From the NCBI RefSeq assembly GCF_015277815.1, contig NZ_CP063813.1, positions 3,038,001-3,102,000 of the forward strand: a stretch of 64,000 nucleotides of DNA, given 5' to 3'. The notes below the pieces were generated by a model that searched no databases, was not told the DNA's origin, and saw only the letters and a list, made by a program, of their open reading frames with translations. Positions 6,732-15,381 of the stretch are shown piece after piece (position 1 is the first letter of the stretch; every line of letters begins with the position of its first letter). The position numbers were made by a program, and so were the translations under genes. The stretch comes from Microbacterium atlanticum. GTDB lineage: Bacteria; Actinomycetota; Actinomycetes; Actinomycetales; Microbacteriaceae.

Positions 6732-8237
6732 TCAGCCCTCCTCGCGGTACGCCCGGTCGAGGTGGTATTTCCCGGGGTTCATGATGTTGTGCGGGTCCAG
6801 GGTGCGCTTGATGTCGAGCATGACCTCGAAGCCGCGACCCAGCTCCTCGGGCACGAGGTCGACCTCACCCTCGCGGCACGAGCCGTGGCACGCGCTGATC
6901 GAGCCGCCGTGGTCGATCGAGACGCGGGCGATGTCGCGCTTGGCGTTCACCCACAGCTCCCACGCGCGGTCGTCGAGCTGCTGCTCCCAGATGCCGACAT
7001 CGATCTCGGTGAGGTAGTCGGCGCCGGTGCTGCCCTGCGTGTAGGCGAACATCCCCCAGTCGTCGAAGACGTCGGTGCGGCGGCGGAGTTCGGCGACGAT
7101 CTCGTGCCACGCCTTGGTCACGCCCGGCAGCTGCGAGTAGTTGATCGCGGCGTCCTCGCAGTGCCAGCTCATCGGCACGACCTGGCCGTCCTTGGTGCGG
7201 CCGTGCAGGGGCGTGGCGTAGCGGTCGTGCCGCGCGGCCCAGTCGCCCTCGGAGATCTCGTCGCCGAGGTAGCGGGCGCCGTGCTCCTTCGCGATGCGGA
7301 ACAGCCGCCGCCCGCCGGCGCGCACCTCGTCGTCGTACCCGTACATCACGGCGCACACGAGCGCCCGCACGTCGGTGGGCTGCGGGATGTAGGCCTCGTC
7401 GTCGCGCCGCAGGTAGGCCACCTTGTGCTCGTCGAACAGCACCGCGCCGGCGAAGGTCGCCACGCCCGCGCGGGCCAGCGCCCCGGTGCACGCGTACGCG
7501 TCGTCGTAGTTGTCGAACGCCCAGAACGGCGACAGCTCGGCCTCGGCCTTGGGGAAGAGCTTCAGCGTCGCCTTGGTCGCGATGCCGAGCGTGCCCTGAT
7601 GCCCCATGAACAGGTGCTTGAGCTGATAGCCGCTGGAGGACTTCGTGATCTTGCCGCCGATGCCGTCGCCGACGTGCAGGATCTCGCCCGTGGGCAGCAC
7701 GTGGTCGAAGCTGAGCACGAGGTCGCGGGTGTGCCCGTAGCGCGAGCCGATGAGCGACCACCCGCTGGTGCCGATGCGCCCGCCGACGAGCGAGCAGGGG
7801 TACGACGCGGGATTGTCGGGGTAGAACAGCCCGTACGGCGCCAGGTACTCGTTGAGCTTGAGCATGTTGATGCCGGTGCCGACGGTCACGGTGCGGTTCA
7901 CGAGGTCGAGCTCGTGCACCTGGTTCATCCGTTTGACGTCGATCAGGATGCCGCCGCGCAGCGGCACCGCACCGTCAGTCAATCCCGTGCCGCCGTCGCG
8001 CGGCACCACCGGCACCCGCAGGTCGTTCGCGATGGTCACCACGGCCGCGACCTGCTCGGTCGAGGTCGGCAGCACCACGAGGTCGGGCAGCCGCTCCGAC
8101 CAGCGATGCACCGGGAACGGCGCCGGCACACGGGCGCGGTTGTAGCGGTCGGCCTTGCCGGTGAGGATCTGCTCGTCCGCGAGGACGGTGCGCAGGGCCC
8201 GGACGACGGTGTCGACGTCGTCGATCGTCATCGTCAT
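6732..8237 (-). CDS. FAD-binding oxidoreductase, GlcD/D-lactate dehydrogenase type
   Basis: 501 residues of the VAO/PCMH flavoprotein family. The FAD-binding module is clear: LPDLVVLPTSTEQVAAVVTIANDLRVPVVPRDGGTGLTDGAVPLRGGILIDVKRM, then DNPASYPCSLVGGRIGTSGWS and GHQGTLGIATKATLKLFPK. The C-terminus ends with the family signature LDIKRTLDPHNIMNPGKY. Such proteins oxidise 2-hydroxy acids and pass electrons to an Fe-S partner, as glycolate oxidase GlcD does to GlcF. The ATG shares one base with the TGA of the Fe-S gene upstream, so the two are tightly coupled and probably form one complex. The substrate is not identifiable. Confidence 0.88.
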   Translation of the reverse strand: MTMTIDDVDTVVRALRTVLADEQILTGKADRYNRARVPAPFPVHRWSERLPDLVVLPTSTEQVAAVVTIANDLRVPVVPRDGGTGLTDGAVPLRGGILIDVKRMNQVHELDLVNRTVTVGTGINMLKLNEYLAPYGLFYPDNPASYPCSLVGGRIGTSGWSLIGSRYGHTRDLVLSFDHVLPTGEILHVGDGIGGKITKSSSGYQLKHLFMGHQGTLGIATKATLKLFPKAEAELSPFWAFDNYDDAYACTGALARAGVATFAGAVLFDEHKVAYLRRDDEAYIPQPTDVRALVCAVMYGYDDEVRAGGRRLFRIAKEHGARYLGDEISEGDWAARHDRYATPLHGRTKDGQVVPMSWHCEDAAINYSQLPGVTKAWHEIVAELRRRTDVFDDWGMFAYTQGSTGADYLTEIDVGIWEQQLDDRAWELWVNAKRDIARVSIDHGGSISACHGSCREGEVDLVPEELGRGFEVMLDIKRTLDPHNIMNPGKYHLDRAYREEG

Positions 8238-9703
8238 CAGTGCGCTCCCCCGCAGCCGCAGGTGCCGCCCCCGCAGCCACCGCCGCCGCACCCCCGCGGA
8301 CTGCGACCGCGCCCGGCCGCGCCCTGCCGCGCCCTGGCGAGCCGGCGATCGCCGGTCGCGCCGCGCGTGCCGCCGACCTGGATCCCGAGCGACGTCGCCA
8401 GCAGCTCGTGGATGTCGAGCACGTCGATGTCGACGTCGTCGCCGGCCTCGGTCAGCGGTCGCTCCGACCACGGGCACGCGCTCACGAGCGTGTCGATGTC
8501 GAGCTTCTGCGCGTGCGACAGGCGCCGCGCGCTGATCGCGGCGGTGAGCTCGGGCTTCTCGATCGCGAGTCCGCCGCCCGCGCCGGAGCAGTACGACCAC
8601 TGGGTCACCCGATCGACGTCCTCGAAGCGCAGCCCGGGGATCGCACGCAGGATCTCGCGCGGCTCCTTCCAGATGCCCTTGCGCTTGTTCAGCCGACAGG
8701 GGTCGTGGTACGTGATGGCCCGATCGACGGCGACCTCGGGAACGAGGCGCCCGTCGCGGATCATCTCGGCGAACAGCTCCACCACCAGAACGACTTCGAG
8801 GTCGAACTCGGCTCCGAAGTACTTCGGATAGTCCTCGGTGAACGAGATGTAGTCGTGCGGGTCGAGCACCAGGATGCGGCGGGTGCCCGTCTCCCGCCAG
8901 GACCTCATGTTGTGCTCAGCGAAGGCGCGCGCCTGATCGACGTAGCCCATCTCGGCGGCCGGTCCGCCGCAGCACCACTGCTCGCCCATCAGCCCGAACT
9001 CGTAGCCCGCCTTCTGCAGGATCTGCGCGACGGCCCGCGGCACCGAGGTGCGGTAGAACGCCGCTTCGCAGTCGACGAAGAGGATGGTCTCGCCGCCGAC
9101 CGGGATGCCGAGACCCGCGGCCCAGTCCCGCACGGTGTCCTGCCCCACCGGCTGCTCGCCGAGTACCGGCTCGTGGCTGCGCTCGGCGGTGAGCTCGTTC
9201 CACACCTTGTACCCGGGCTGGTGGATCCCGGAGTCCACCGCGAGCGCCCGCGCCGCCTTCACGACGTCGACGGTGCGGGTGCGGAACCGGTAGAAGTCGC
9301 CGGTGAAGAGGGTGTTGGGGCACCGCAGCTCGCACGCCCCGCACTGCGTGCAGTTGACGTAGTCGGCCGCGACGTCCTCGATCGTCAGCTCCCCGCGTTC
9401 CATCGCGACGACGTTGGCGTGGAAGGCGGTCGGTGTCCACGACTCGTTGCGCGTCTCGGTCATGACCGGGCAGACCTCGCGGCAGAACTTATGGCCCGAC
9501 GAATAGCAGTTGTACGAGGCGTTGCGCCACTCCTCGACGAACTCCCGGGTCTTGACGTCGGCCACCGGGATCATCACCGGCCGCACGATCTGGTCGTCCC
9601 GGGTCAGCTCCGTGAGCTCGGGCGGGTTCTCCCGCATGCCGGGCGTGAAGGGCTGCAGGAGCACGTCGTCGGCCGGTGATCCGTCCGGGGCGAGGTCGGG
9701 CAT
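8237..9703 (-). CDS. (Fe-S)-binding heterodisulfide reductase-related protein (HdrD/GlcF-like) with Cys-Gly-rich tail
   Basis: 488 residues. A ferredoxin-like part has one canonical 4Fe-4S motif (CTQCGACELRCP) and one unusual one (CYSSGHKFCREVCP). Two CCG/cysteine-rich domains follow: EQWCCGGPAAEMG and the HDPCR...YCSGAGGG...SACPW module of HdrD, GlcF and LutA. It should accept electrons from the adjacent flavoprotein. The last about 20 residues are an odd Gly/Cys repeat (CGGGGCGGG then TCGCGG) absent from the usual family. ATG 9703 has AGGGGG upstream; a GTG at 9766 would add 21 non-conserved residues. Confidence 0.85.
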   Translation of the reverse strand: MPDLAPDGSPADDVLLQPFTPGMRENPPELTELTRDDQIVRPVMIPVADVKTREFVEEWRNASYNCYSSGHKFCREVCPVMTETRNESWTPTAFHANVVAMERGELTIEDVAADYVNCTQCGACELRCPNTLFTGDFYRFRTRTVDVVKAARALAVDSGIHQPGYKVWNELTAERSHEPVLGEQPVGQDTVRDWAAGLGIPVGGETILFVDCEAAFYRTSVPRAVAQILQKAGYEFGLMGEQWCCGGPAAEMGYVDQARAFAEHNMRSWRETGTRRILVLDPHDYISFTEDYPKYFGAEFDLEVVLVVELFAEMIRDGRLVPEVAVDRAITYHDPCRLNKRKGIWKEPREILRAIPGLRFEDVDRVTQWSYCSGAGGGLAIEKPELTAAISARRLSHAQKLDIDTLVSACPWSERPLTEAGDDVDIDVLDIHELLATSLGIQVGGTRGATGDRRLARARQGAAGRGRSPRGCGGGGCGGGTCGCGGAH

Positions 9704-9838
9704 GAGGAACCCCCTGGGCGAGAGAGTCCGACCCGGCGTGTCCGACGCCGGACTGCGTTGAGTCACATCCTGGCCGCCCGGCCGGGCAAGTTCAAGGGTG
9801 TCCGTCCCGCACGCCGCGCCGGCCGAGGCGGGCGCCCG

Positions 9839-10756
9839 CTAGGCGTAGGCGCTGTCGTCGACCGGGGACGGCGCGGGTCCGAGCGCTTCCAGCTCCGCCC
9901 AGACCTCAGCGGGGATCGTCGTGGCGGCGAGCTCGTCCAGCTGCGCGAGCCGACGGGCGGACGAGATGCCGACGATGGTCGAGTCGACGAGGGGCGAGCG
10001 CACCGAGAAGTCGAGCGCGACCGCGGCGAGCGGCACGCCGTGCGCGGCGCACACCCGCTCGAGGCGCGCCACCCACTCCTGCAGGGCCGGCGGCGCCGGG
10101 CGGTAGGCGTACATGGCGCCCGCACGGGCGCCGGGCGCCAGGATCCCCGCGCCGAAGGGGGCGGCGTTGAACACCGTCATGCCGAGCTCCCGCGCAGCGG
10201 CGAACACCGGCTCGGCGGACTGATCGACGACCGTGAACCGGTTGTGCACCAGCACGGCGTCGAAGACGCCGGTGTCGACGTAGCGCGCCATCAGGGGCGC
10301 AGGGCCGGCCGCGACCCCGATGGCGCCGACACGACCGGACTCGCGCAGCTCGATGAGCCCCTCGACGGCGCCGCCGCGTCCGATGGCCTCGTCGAAGGTC
10401 ACCGTGAACGGGTCGTGCAGGTGCAGCAGCGGCAGGCGGTCCACGCCCAGGCGCGCCGTCGTCTCGTCGAACGAGCGCAGCACGCGGTCGCGATCGAACG
10501 CGCCCGTCACGGGATCGGCGTCGACCTTCGAGATGACGCGGGTCGCGGCATCCGCCCCGAGCCTCGCGATCGCGCGCCCGAGCACCGCCTCGCTGCGTCC
10601 GTCGGCGTAGTTGTTCGACGTGTCGATGAAGGCGTGCGTGCTCGCGAAGAGCTGCTCGGCGACGTCGACGGCGGCCTCCTCCTCACGGGACCCCGGCTCG
10701 GTGCCGCGTCCGAGGCCGGACGTGCCGAGGGTGAGCGGGCTGACGTTGAGGGCCAT
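9839..10756 (-). CDS. Aldo/keto reductase (D-threo-aldose/galactose dehydrogenase-like)
   Basis: 305 residues with the AKR barrel: FIDTSNNYADGRSEAVLGRAI holds the catalytic Asp and Tyr, VISKVDAD the Lys, and LLHLHDPF the His. Strands through SGRVGAIGVAAGP and LVHNRFTVVDQSAEP follow, and the C-terminal NADP site is FSVRSPLVDSTIVGISSARRL. Nearest family memory is the pyridoxal/D-threo-aldose dehydrogenase group. Only a weak ribosome binding site (GGAACGG) precedes ATG 10756. Divergent from the small membrane protein at 10848. Confidence 0.87.
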   Translation of the reverse strand: MALNVSPLTLGTSGLGRGTEPGSREEEAAVDVAEQLFASTHAFIDTSNNYADGRSEAVLGRAIARLGADAATRVISKVDADPVTGAFDRDRVLRSFDETTARLGVDRLPLLHLHDPFTVTFDEAIGRGGAVEGLIELRESGRVGAIGVAAGPAPLMARYVDTGVFDAVLVHNRFTVVDQSAEPVFAAARELGMTVFNAAPFGAGILAPGARAGAMYAYRPAPPALQEWVARLERVCAAHGVPLAAVALDFSVRSPLVDSTIVGISSARRLAQLDELAATTIPAEVWAELEALGPAPSPVDDSAYA

Positions 10757-10847
10757 GAGATCCGTTCCGGTGGGGGGCGTGTCCTTTTACCTTTCCAGAT
10801 CGCGCGAGGGTACGGGCCGCGCGGGAAGGGCCTCTAGGCTCTTGGGC

Positions 10848-11072
10848 ATGGCCACGACGCGCAGGGGCTGGACCCGCGGGCACTCCGGGTGGGCGCTCGG
10901 CACCGCCCTCATGTTCACGCTGGGGATCATCTTCGGACTGATCTGGGGCAACGTGCTGCTGGGGGTCATGCTCGCCGCCGCCGTGTCGATCGGCTGGCTC
11001 ATGGCGTACGAGTCCTGGCGGGGCCGCAGCGTCGGCCTCGAGGACCGCGACGACGACGGCGCGCGGCTCTGA
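10848..11072 (+). CDS. Small membrane protein with two TM helices (74 aa)
   Basis: A basic N-terminus is followed by two hydrophobic segments (about residues 14-33 and 35-50) and an acidic tail (LEDRDDDGARL). A TAGGCT -10 box at 10835-10840 and a seven-base spacer lead into ATG 10848, so the transcript is probably leaderless. Function unknown. Confidence 0.75.
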   Translation: MATTRRGWTRGHSGWALGTALMFTLGIIFGLIWGNVLLGVMLAAAVSIGWLMAYESWRGRSVGLEDRDDDGARL

Positions 11073-11136
11073 CCGATCCGCAGCCCTACCCATCTCCGCC
11101 CGCCCGTCGTATCGTGTGCGCCAGGAGGTGATCCGC

Positions 11137-11322
11137 ATGCAAGCGAGCGTCGGAGACCGCGTTGTCATCCACGGCCGAGTCGTCGGTGCGGTGGAGCGCG
11201 CGGGTGAGGTGATCGAGGTGCGGGGCAGTCGGGAGAACCCGCTGCTCGTCGTCCGCTACGACGACGGGCACGAGGCGATCCTGTCCCCCGGAAGCGACTG
11301 CGAGATCCGTCACGCATCCTGA
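11137..11322 (+). CDS. DUF1918-domain protein (61 aa)
   Basis: MQASVGDRVVIHGRVVGAVERAGEVIEVRG, then PPLLVVRYDDGHE-like and SPGSDCEI segments are the hallmark of DUF1918, a small SH3-like beta-barrel common in actinobacteria; its role is unknown. AGGAGGTGATC, an almost perfect anti-16S match, lies just before ATG 11137 and decides this start over an ATG seven codons upstream. Confidence 0.88.
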   Translation: MQASVGDRVVIHGRVVGAVERAGEVIEVRGSRENPLLVVRYDDGHEAILSPGSDCEIRHAS

Positions 11323-11356
11323 CCGTGGAGCCGGCGCAGAGGTGTCCGACCGGGTG

Positions 11357-11366
11357 AGGCTAGCCT
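11357..11366 (+). promoter_or_regulatory. Palindrome over the siderophore-interacting gene -10 box (possible DtxR/IdeR site)
   Basis: AGGCTAGCCT is a perfect ten-base palindrome that includes the TAGCCT -10 box (11361-11366). With flanks it matches roughly 10 of 14 positions of the inner DtxR/IdeR iron-box consensus as I recall it. A similar GGCTAGCC arises by chance at the sdaA promoter, so this is only suggestive. Confidence 0.3.
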
Positions 11367-11373
11367 TGCGCGT

Positions 11374-12189
11374 ATGCACGATCGCCTTGCGACCGGGGTG
11401 ACCCGGCCCCCCGCGCCCTCTTCCTTCGCCCTGCAGCCGGCCCGCCTGGAGCTGCGCTTCCGCCGCGTGAGGCTCGCCGCGCGCGAGTGGCTGACGCGCG
11501 CGTACGTGCGGGTGCGGCTCGAGGGCTCCGAGCTCGCCGGTTTCGCGTCGCGGGGCGCCGACGACCACATCCGGGTCTTCTTCCCCGACGGCGACCCGCA
11601 GACGGCCGACGAGCTGCGCGCGGCCCCGAGTCGGCAGTACACCCCCCTCGCGTGGGGCGACGACTGGCTCGAGCTCGAGTTCGCCGTCCACGGCGACCCG
11701 GCCGCCGGCACGGCCGGGGTCGCCGCCGCGTGGGCCGCGACGGCTCCCCTCGGCGCGATCGCGGGCGTCGGCGGTCCCCGCGGCTCGAAGGTGCTCACCG
11801 GGCGACCGGACGCGTGGCTGCTCGCAGGCGACGAGACCGCCGTGCCCGCGATGCGCCGGTTCGCGCGGCAGATGGACGTCGATGCCGTCGGCACGATCTG
11901 CGTGGAAGTGACGGATGCCGCGCACGAGCTGCCCATCGACGCGCCGGCCGGCGTCCGTGTCGAGCAGGTGCACCGCGGCGGCGGTCACCCGGGCGGCGCG
12001 CTCGCCGCCCGCCTCGACGCACTGACCGCGGCGGACCGGCCGGCGGGGTCGGTGCTCGGATTCGTCGCGGCCGAGCAGTCGATCGTGAGACCCGCGCGTG
12101 ACCTGCTGCTGGAGCGCTGGGGACTGGACGCGGAGCAGGTCGTCGTGAAGGGCTACTGGAAGCGCGGCGTGGCGGACGCCCCCCACTGA
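11374..12189 (+). CDS. Siderophore-interacting protein (FAD-binding ferric-siderophore reductase)
   Basis: 271 residues of the SIP/ViuB family, which reduces cytoplasmic ferric siderophores. An FAD-binding barrel (WLTRAYVRVRLEGSELAGFASRGADDHIRVFFPDG) leads into a C-terminal NADPH-type domain (DAWLLAGDETAVPAMRRFA, then GFVAAEQSIVRPARDLLLERWGL and VVVKGYWKRGV, the family end motif). A TAGCCT box seven bases before ATG 11374 implies leaderless expression; a palindrome over that box could be an iron-regulator site. No siderophore transport genes flank it. Confidence 0.9.
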   Translation: MHDRLATGVTRPPAPSSFALQPARLELRFRRVRLAAREWLTRAYVRVRLEGSELAGFASRGADDHIRVFFPDGDPQTADELRAAPSRQYTPLAWGDDWLELEFAVHGDPAAGTAGVAAAWAATAPLGAIAGVGGPRGSKVLTGRPDAWLLAGDETAVPAMRRFARQMDVDAVGTICVEVTDAAHELPIDAPAGVRVEQVHRGGGHPGGALAARLDALTAADRPAGSVLGFVAAEQSIVRPARDLLLERWGLDAEQVVVKGYWKRGVADAPH

Positions 12190-12199
12190 TCCTCGTCGG

Positions 12200-14335
12200 C
12201 TACCCGAGGAGCTCGGGCCGCCGGAACTCCTCGCCCCGCAGGTGCTCCGCGAGGAATGCGAACACCGTCTCGTACCAGATCACCGCGTGCTGCGGCTTGA
12301 GGACCCAGTGGTTCTCGTCCGGGAAGTACAGGAAGCGGTGCGGCATCCGTCCCTCCTCATCGGCGTGGTGCTCCGCGAGCTCCGACCACAGCCGCAGCCC
12401 TTCGCCGATCGGCACGCGGTAGTCCTTGTCGCCGTGGATGACGAGCAGGGGCGTGCGGATGTTCGCGACGAATCGGTGCGGCGAATGCTCGAGCATCGCC
12501 TCCGGCGTGAAGATCCGCTGCCAGTACTCGGAGTTGTCGGTGGTGCCCGAGAACTGGTCGAGCGCCCACAGGCTCGCGTGCGTCACGATCGCGCGGAACC
12601 GATCGGTGTGCCCGGCCACCCAGTTGGCCATGTAGCCCCCGAACGAGCCGCCCATCGCCGCGGTGCGGGTCTCGTCGATGTCGTCGCGGGAGGCGACCGC
12701 GTCGGTGATGGACATGAGGTCGGTGTACGGCTTGCCGCCCCAGCTGTTCCAGCCGCGGGCGATGAAGTCCAGTCCGTAGCCCGTCGACAGCGCGGGGTCG
12801 GGCAGTAGCACGGCGTAGCCGCGGGCGACGGCCAGCAGCGGGGCCCACCGCCAGCTCCAGGCGTTCCAGCTGCCCAGCGGACCGCCGTGGATCCACAGCA
12901 GGAGCGGCGCCGGGGCCTCCGCCGACGCCCCGTCGGGCAGCAGCAGCCAGCCCCGCACGCGCGCGCCGTCCTCGGCCGTCGTCTCGACGTCGGCGATCGA
13001 ACCCGGTGCGGCGGGGGACGCGGCGGGCGTGGCCAGCGGGGTCACGCTCCCGCTGCGGGCGATGCGCACCGGGTGCGGCGGCAGCACCCAGGAAGACCGC
13101 AGGGCGACCAGGTCACCGGTGCGCCGGTCGACGACGACATTCGCGTAGGCGAAGTCGTCGTCCGTGAGCTTCTGGGCGGAGCCGCCGTCCAGCGGCAGCC
13201 GCCACACCGGTCCGCGACCGTCGTCGTCGGCCGTCGCGATGAGCGCCGCGTCGCCGGCGTCGAAGGTCAGCGACGAGGCCCACCGATCCCAATCGGCGAC
13301 CACGCGCGCCGCCTTCGACCCGTCGATGCCCGCGACCCACACCTCTTCGTCGGTGGGGGCCTCGGGCGTCGACTTCACGGTGCGCAGGAACGCGATCCGG
13401 GTGCCGTCGTGGCTCACCGCCGGCATCTCGTAGTCCACCCCCGTCTCGTCGAACAGGGTGGTGCTCCGCCCGCTCGCGGTGTCGATCGCCACGATGACGC
13501 GCCGGCCCGCTCGCTGCTCGCGCCGCTCGAGCGAGACGATCAGAGTCGCGCCGTCGGGAGTGAGCGCGGCCTCCGCGTGGTCGGCGGAGCGGCCGGGCCG
13601 GGGCGTGAGGTCGCGCGGGCGGGGCAGTGTCGCGGGATACGGCTTCTCGGGTGAGCCTGCGGTCTCGACGTCGCCGGGGGCGGCATCCGTCTGCTGCTCT
13701 TCGCCGGCGGCGGACTCGGCCACCGCGGCGGCGATCGTCTCCTCGAGATCGCCGAGATCGAGGCCCAGGAGGTGCGGCTCGGCCGGTCCCAGATCGTGGT
13801 CCCAGTAGCGCACCGGATACGCGTCGTGGAGGATGGCCGACACCTTCTTCTCCTTGCGCTTCGCGCGCAGCGCGGCCTCGCTCTCGAGGCTGTCGGCGCC
13901 CGGGAGCAGCGCTGCGGTCACGACGACCGTCTCGGCGGCCTCGGCCGTCGCGGCGATCCCGTCGACGCCGCCGGCCAGCCGCGTGACCGGGCGGGCCTCG
14001 CCGCCGGCGGCGGGGAGGAGCCAGAGCTGGCCGGACTCGTCGTCGGCGTCGCCCTCGGCGTCGGACCGGGCCGACACGAAGAGGAGGTCGCCGCTCGCGG
14101 TGAACGCGGCACCCGCCTCGCCCTTCGCCGACCTGGTCAGCCGGCGGGGCGTCCCGCCGCCGGTCGCCGGAACCGCCCACAGCGCCCGCTCGTAGGCCGT
14201 GCCGTCCTTCTTCAGCGCGCCGACGGTCAGCACCGCGGTCTCACCGTCCGGCGAGAGCGCGATCCCCTCCACTCGCGGCAGTGCGATGTAGTCGGTCAGC
14301 GAGGCGAACGGGGAGGAGCCGGTGGCGGTGGGCAT
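12200..14335 (-). CDS. S9-family (prolyl oligopeptidase-like) peptidase
   Basis: 711 residues: an N-terminal beta-propeller with repeated strand motifs (SPDGETAVLTVG, SHDGTRIAFLRT) and a C-terminal alpha/beta-hydrolase domain. The catalytic triad can be placed: Ser564 in GGSFGGYMANW, Asp638 in GDKDYRVP and His676 in DENHWVL. Such enzymes are acylaminoacyl- or dipeptidyl-peptidase-like. No signal peptide is seen, so it is cytoplasmic. Residues around 160-230 carry an Ala/Glu-rich insertion (ESAAGEEQQTDAAPGDVETAG). A TAGCGT box (14342-14347) six bases before ATG suggests a leaderless mRNA. Confidence 0.9.
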   Translation of the reverse strand: MPTATGSSPFASLTDYIALPRVEGIALSPDGETAVLTVGALKKDGTAYERALWAVPATGGGTPRRLTRSAKGEAGAAFTASGDLLFVSARSDAEGDADDESGQLWLLPAAGGEARPVTRLAGGVDGIAATAEAAETVVVTAALLPGADSLESEAALRAKRKEKKVSAILHDAYPVRYWDHDLGPAEPHLLGLDLGDLEETIAAAVAESAAGEEQQTDAAPGDVETAGSPEKPYPATLPRPRDLTPRPGRSADHAEAALTPDGATLIVSLERREQRAGRRVIVAIDTASGRSTTLFDETGVDYEMPAVSHDGTRIAFLRTVKSTPEAPTDEEVWVAGIDGSKAARVVADWDRWASSLTFDAGDAALIATADDDGRGPVWRLPLDGGSAQKLTDDDFAYANVVVDRRTGDLVALRSSWVLPPHPVRIARSGSVTPLATPAASPAAPGSIADVETTAEDGARVRGWLLLPDGASAEAPAPLLLWIHGGPLGSWNAWSWRWAPLLAVARGYAVLLPDPALSTGYGLDFIARGWNSWGGKPYTDLMSITDAVASRDDIDETRTAAMGGSFGGYMANWVAGHTDRFRAIVTHASLWALDQFSGTTDNSEYWQRIFTPEAMLEHSPHRFVANIRTPLLVIHGDKDYRVPIGEGLRLWSELAEHHADEEGRMPHRFLYFPDENHWVLKPQHAVIWYETVFAFLAEHLRGEEFRRPELLG

Positions 14336-14377
14336 GTTTCCACGCTAATCGACCGCCTCGACGAGCCGGGCGGCCCG

Positions 14378-15256
14378 TCACGACCACTGCGTGAGCTTGT
14401 CGGGGTTGCGCATGACGAAGACGTCGGTGATCCGGCCGCCCTGCACGCGCACCGTGAACTGGGCGCTCGGCCGGCCCTGCAGCGTCGCGAGGAACCCGAC
14501 GCCGTCCGGGGTCTCGACCGCGCGCAGCACCGCGTCCGGCTCGAGGCGCGGCAGTCCGAGAAGGAAGCGGGCCACGCGATCCGCGCCGGTCACCGGGCGC
14601 AGAGCGGCCGAGACGCGACCGCCGCCGTCGGAGCGCAGCACGACCCCGGGGTCGAGGACCGATACGAGCGCGTCGAGATCGCCCGTCTCGGTCGCCGCGG
14701 CGAAGGCCCGTGCGACGGCGTCATGCTCCGCACGCGACGCCTCGCCGGCGCGCCGCTCCTGCACCCGCCGGCGCGCGTGTGCGGCGAGCTGGCGGACGGC
14801 GGCGGGGCTGCGACCGAGGGTGGCGGCGATCTCGCCGAACGGCACGCCGAAGACGTCGTGCAGCACGAACGCCACGCGCTCGGCCGGTGTCAGCGACTCG
14901 AGCACCACCAGCAGCGCGAGTGAGACCGAATCGTCGAGCGCGACCCGGTCGGCGGGATCGACGGGGACGGATGCCGCGACCGGCGCGTCCGCGGGCACCG
15001 GCTCGGGCAGCCACTCGCCGACGTAGCGCTCGCGGCGGGCGCGTGCCGACCCCAGCATGTCAAGGCAGACGCGGCCTGCCACCCGGGTGAGCCACGCCGC
15101 CGGATTGCGGATGCCGGCGCGCTCCTCGTCCGAGAGCCGGAACCAGCGGACGTAGGTCTCCTGCACCGCATCCTCCGCGTCGGCGACCGTGCCGAGCAGG
15201 CGGTAGCAGACGGCGAGCAGGCTCCCCCGCTCGCCGTCGACGTCGGTCGGCGGCAT
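14378..15256 (-). CDS. ECF41-type RNA polymerase sigma factor with C-terminal SnoaL-like domain
   Basis: 292 residues. Sigma-2 (about 7-75, AEDAVQETYVRWF) and sigma-4 (about 115-165, LTPAERVAFVLHDVFGVPFGEIAATLGRSPAAVRQLA) are followed by an NTF2/SnoaL-like domain. The three ECF41 hallmarks are present: WLPEP after sigma-2, DGGGR in the extension and NPDKL near the end. In this group the fused domain controls activity in place of an anti-sigma factor. Start ATG 15256 has an AGGAGG site. ECF41 genes typically neighbour oxidoreductase/epimerase-like partners; here two NmrA-like genes follow divergently. Confidence 0.9.
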   Translation of the reverse strand: MPPTDVDGERGSLLAVCYRLLGTVADAEDAVQETYVRWFRLSDEERAGIRNPAAWLTRVAGRVCLDMLGSARARRERYVGEWLPEPVPADAPVAASVPVDPADRVALDDSVSLALLVVLESLTPAERVAFVLHDVFGVPFGEIAATLGRSPAAVRQLAAHARRRVQERRAGEASRAEHDAVARAFAAATETGDLDALVSVLDPGVVLRSDGGGRVSAALRPVTGADRVARFLLGLPRLEPDAVLRAVETPDGVGFLATLQGRPSAQFTVRVQGGRITDVFVMRNPDKLTQWS

Positions 15257-15306
15257 CCGTCCTCCTGGTCTCGGGCCGTGTCCGCCGGCAGGCGATGCCG
15301 GCGACA

Positions 15307-15333
15307 CGTCACATTCTGTCGTGCTGCGTCGTC
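15307..15333 (+). promoter_or_regulatory. Candidate ECF41-dependent promoter
   Basis: CGTCACA (15307-15313), exactly 16 bases, then CGTC (15330-15333) match the TGTCACA / CGTC pattern I recall for ECF41 promoters. It faces the NmrA-like gene at 15382, about 50 bases downstream, and so would place that gene under the adjacent sigma factor. Confidence 0.55.
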
Positions 15334-15381
15334 GGTGATGCGAGACGTCCCGCAGGCGCGCGGGCGGAAAGGAGACAGGAC

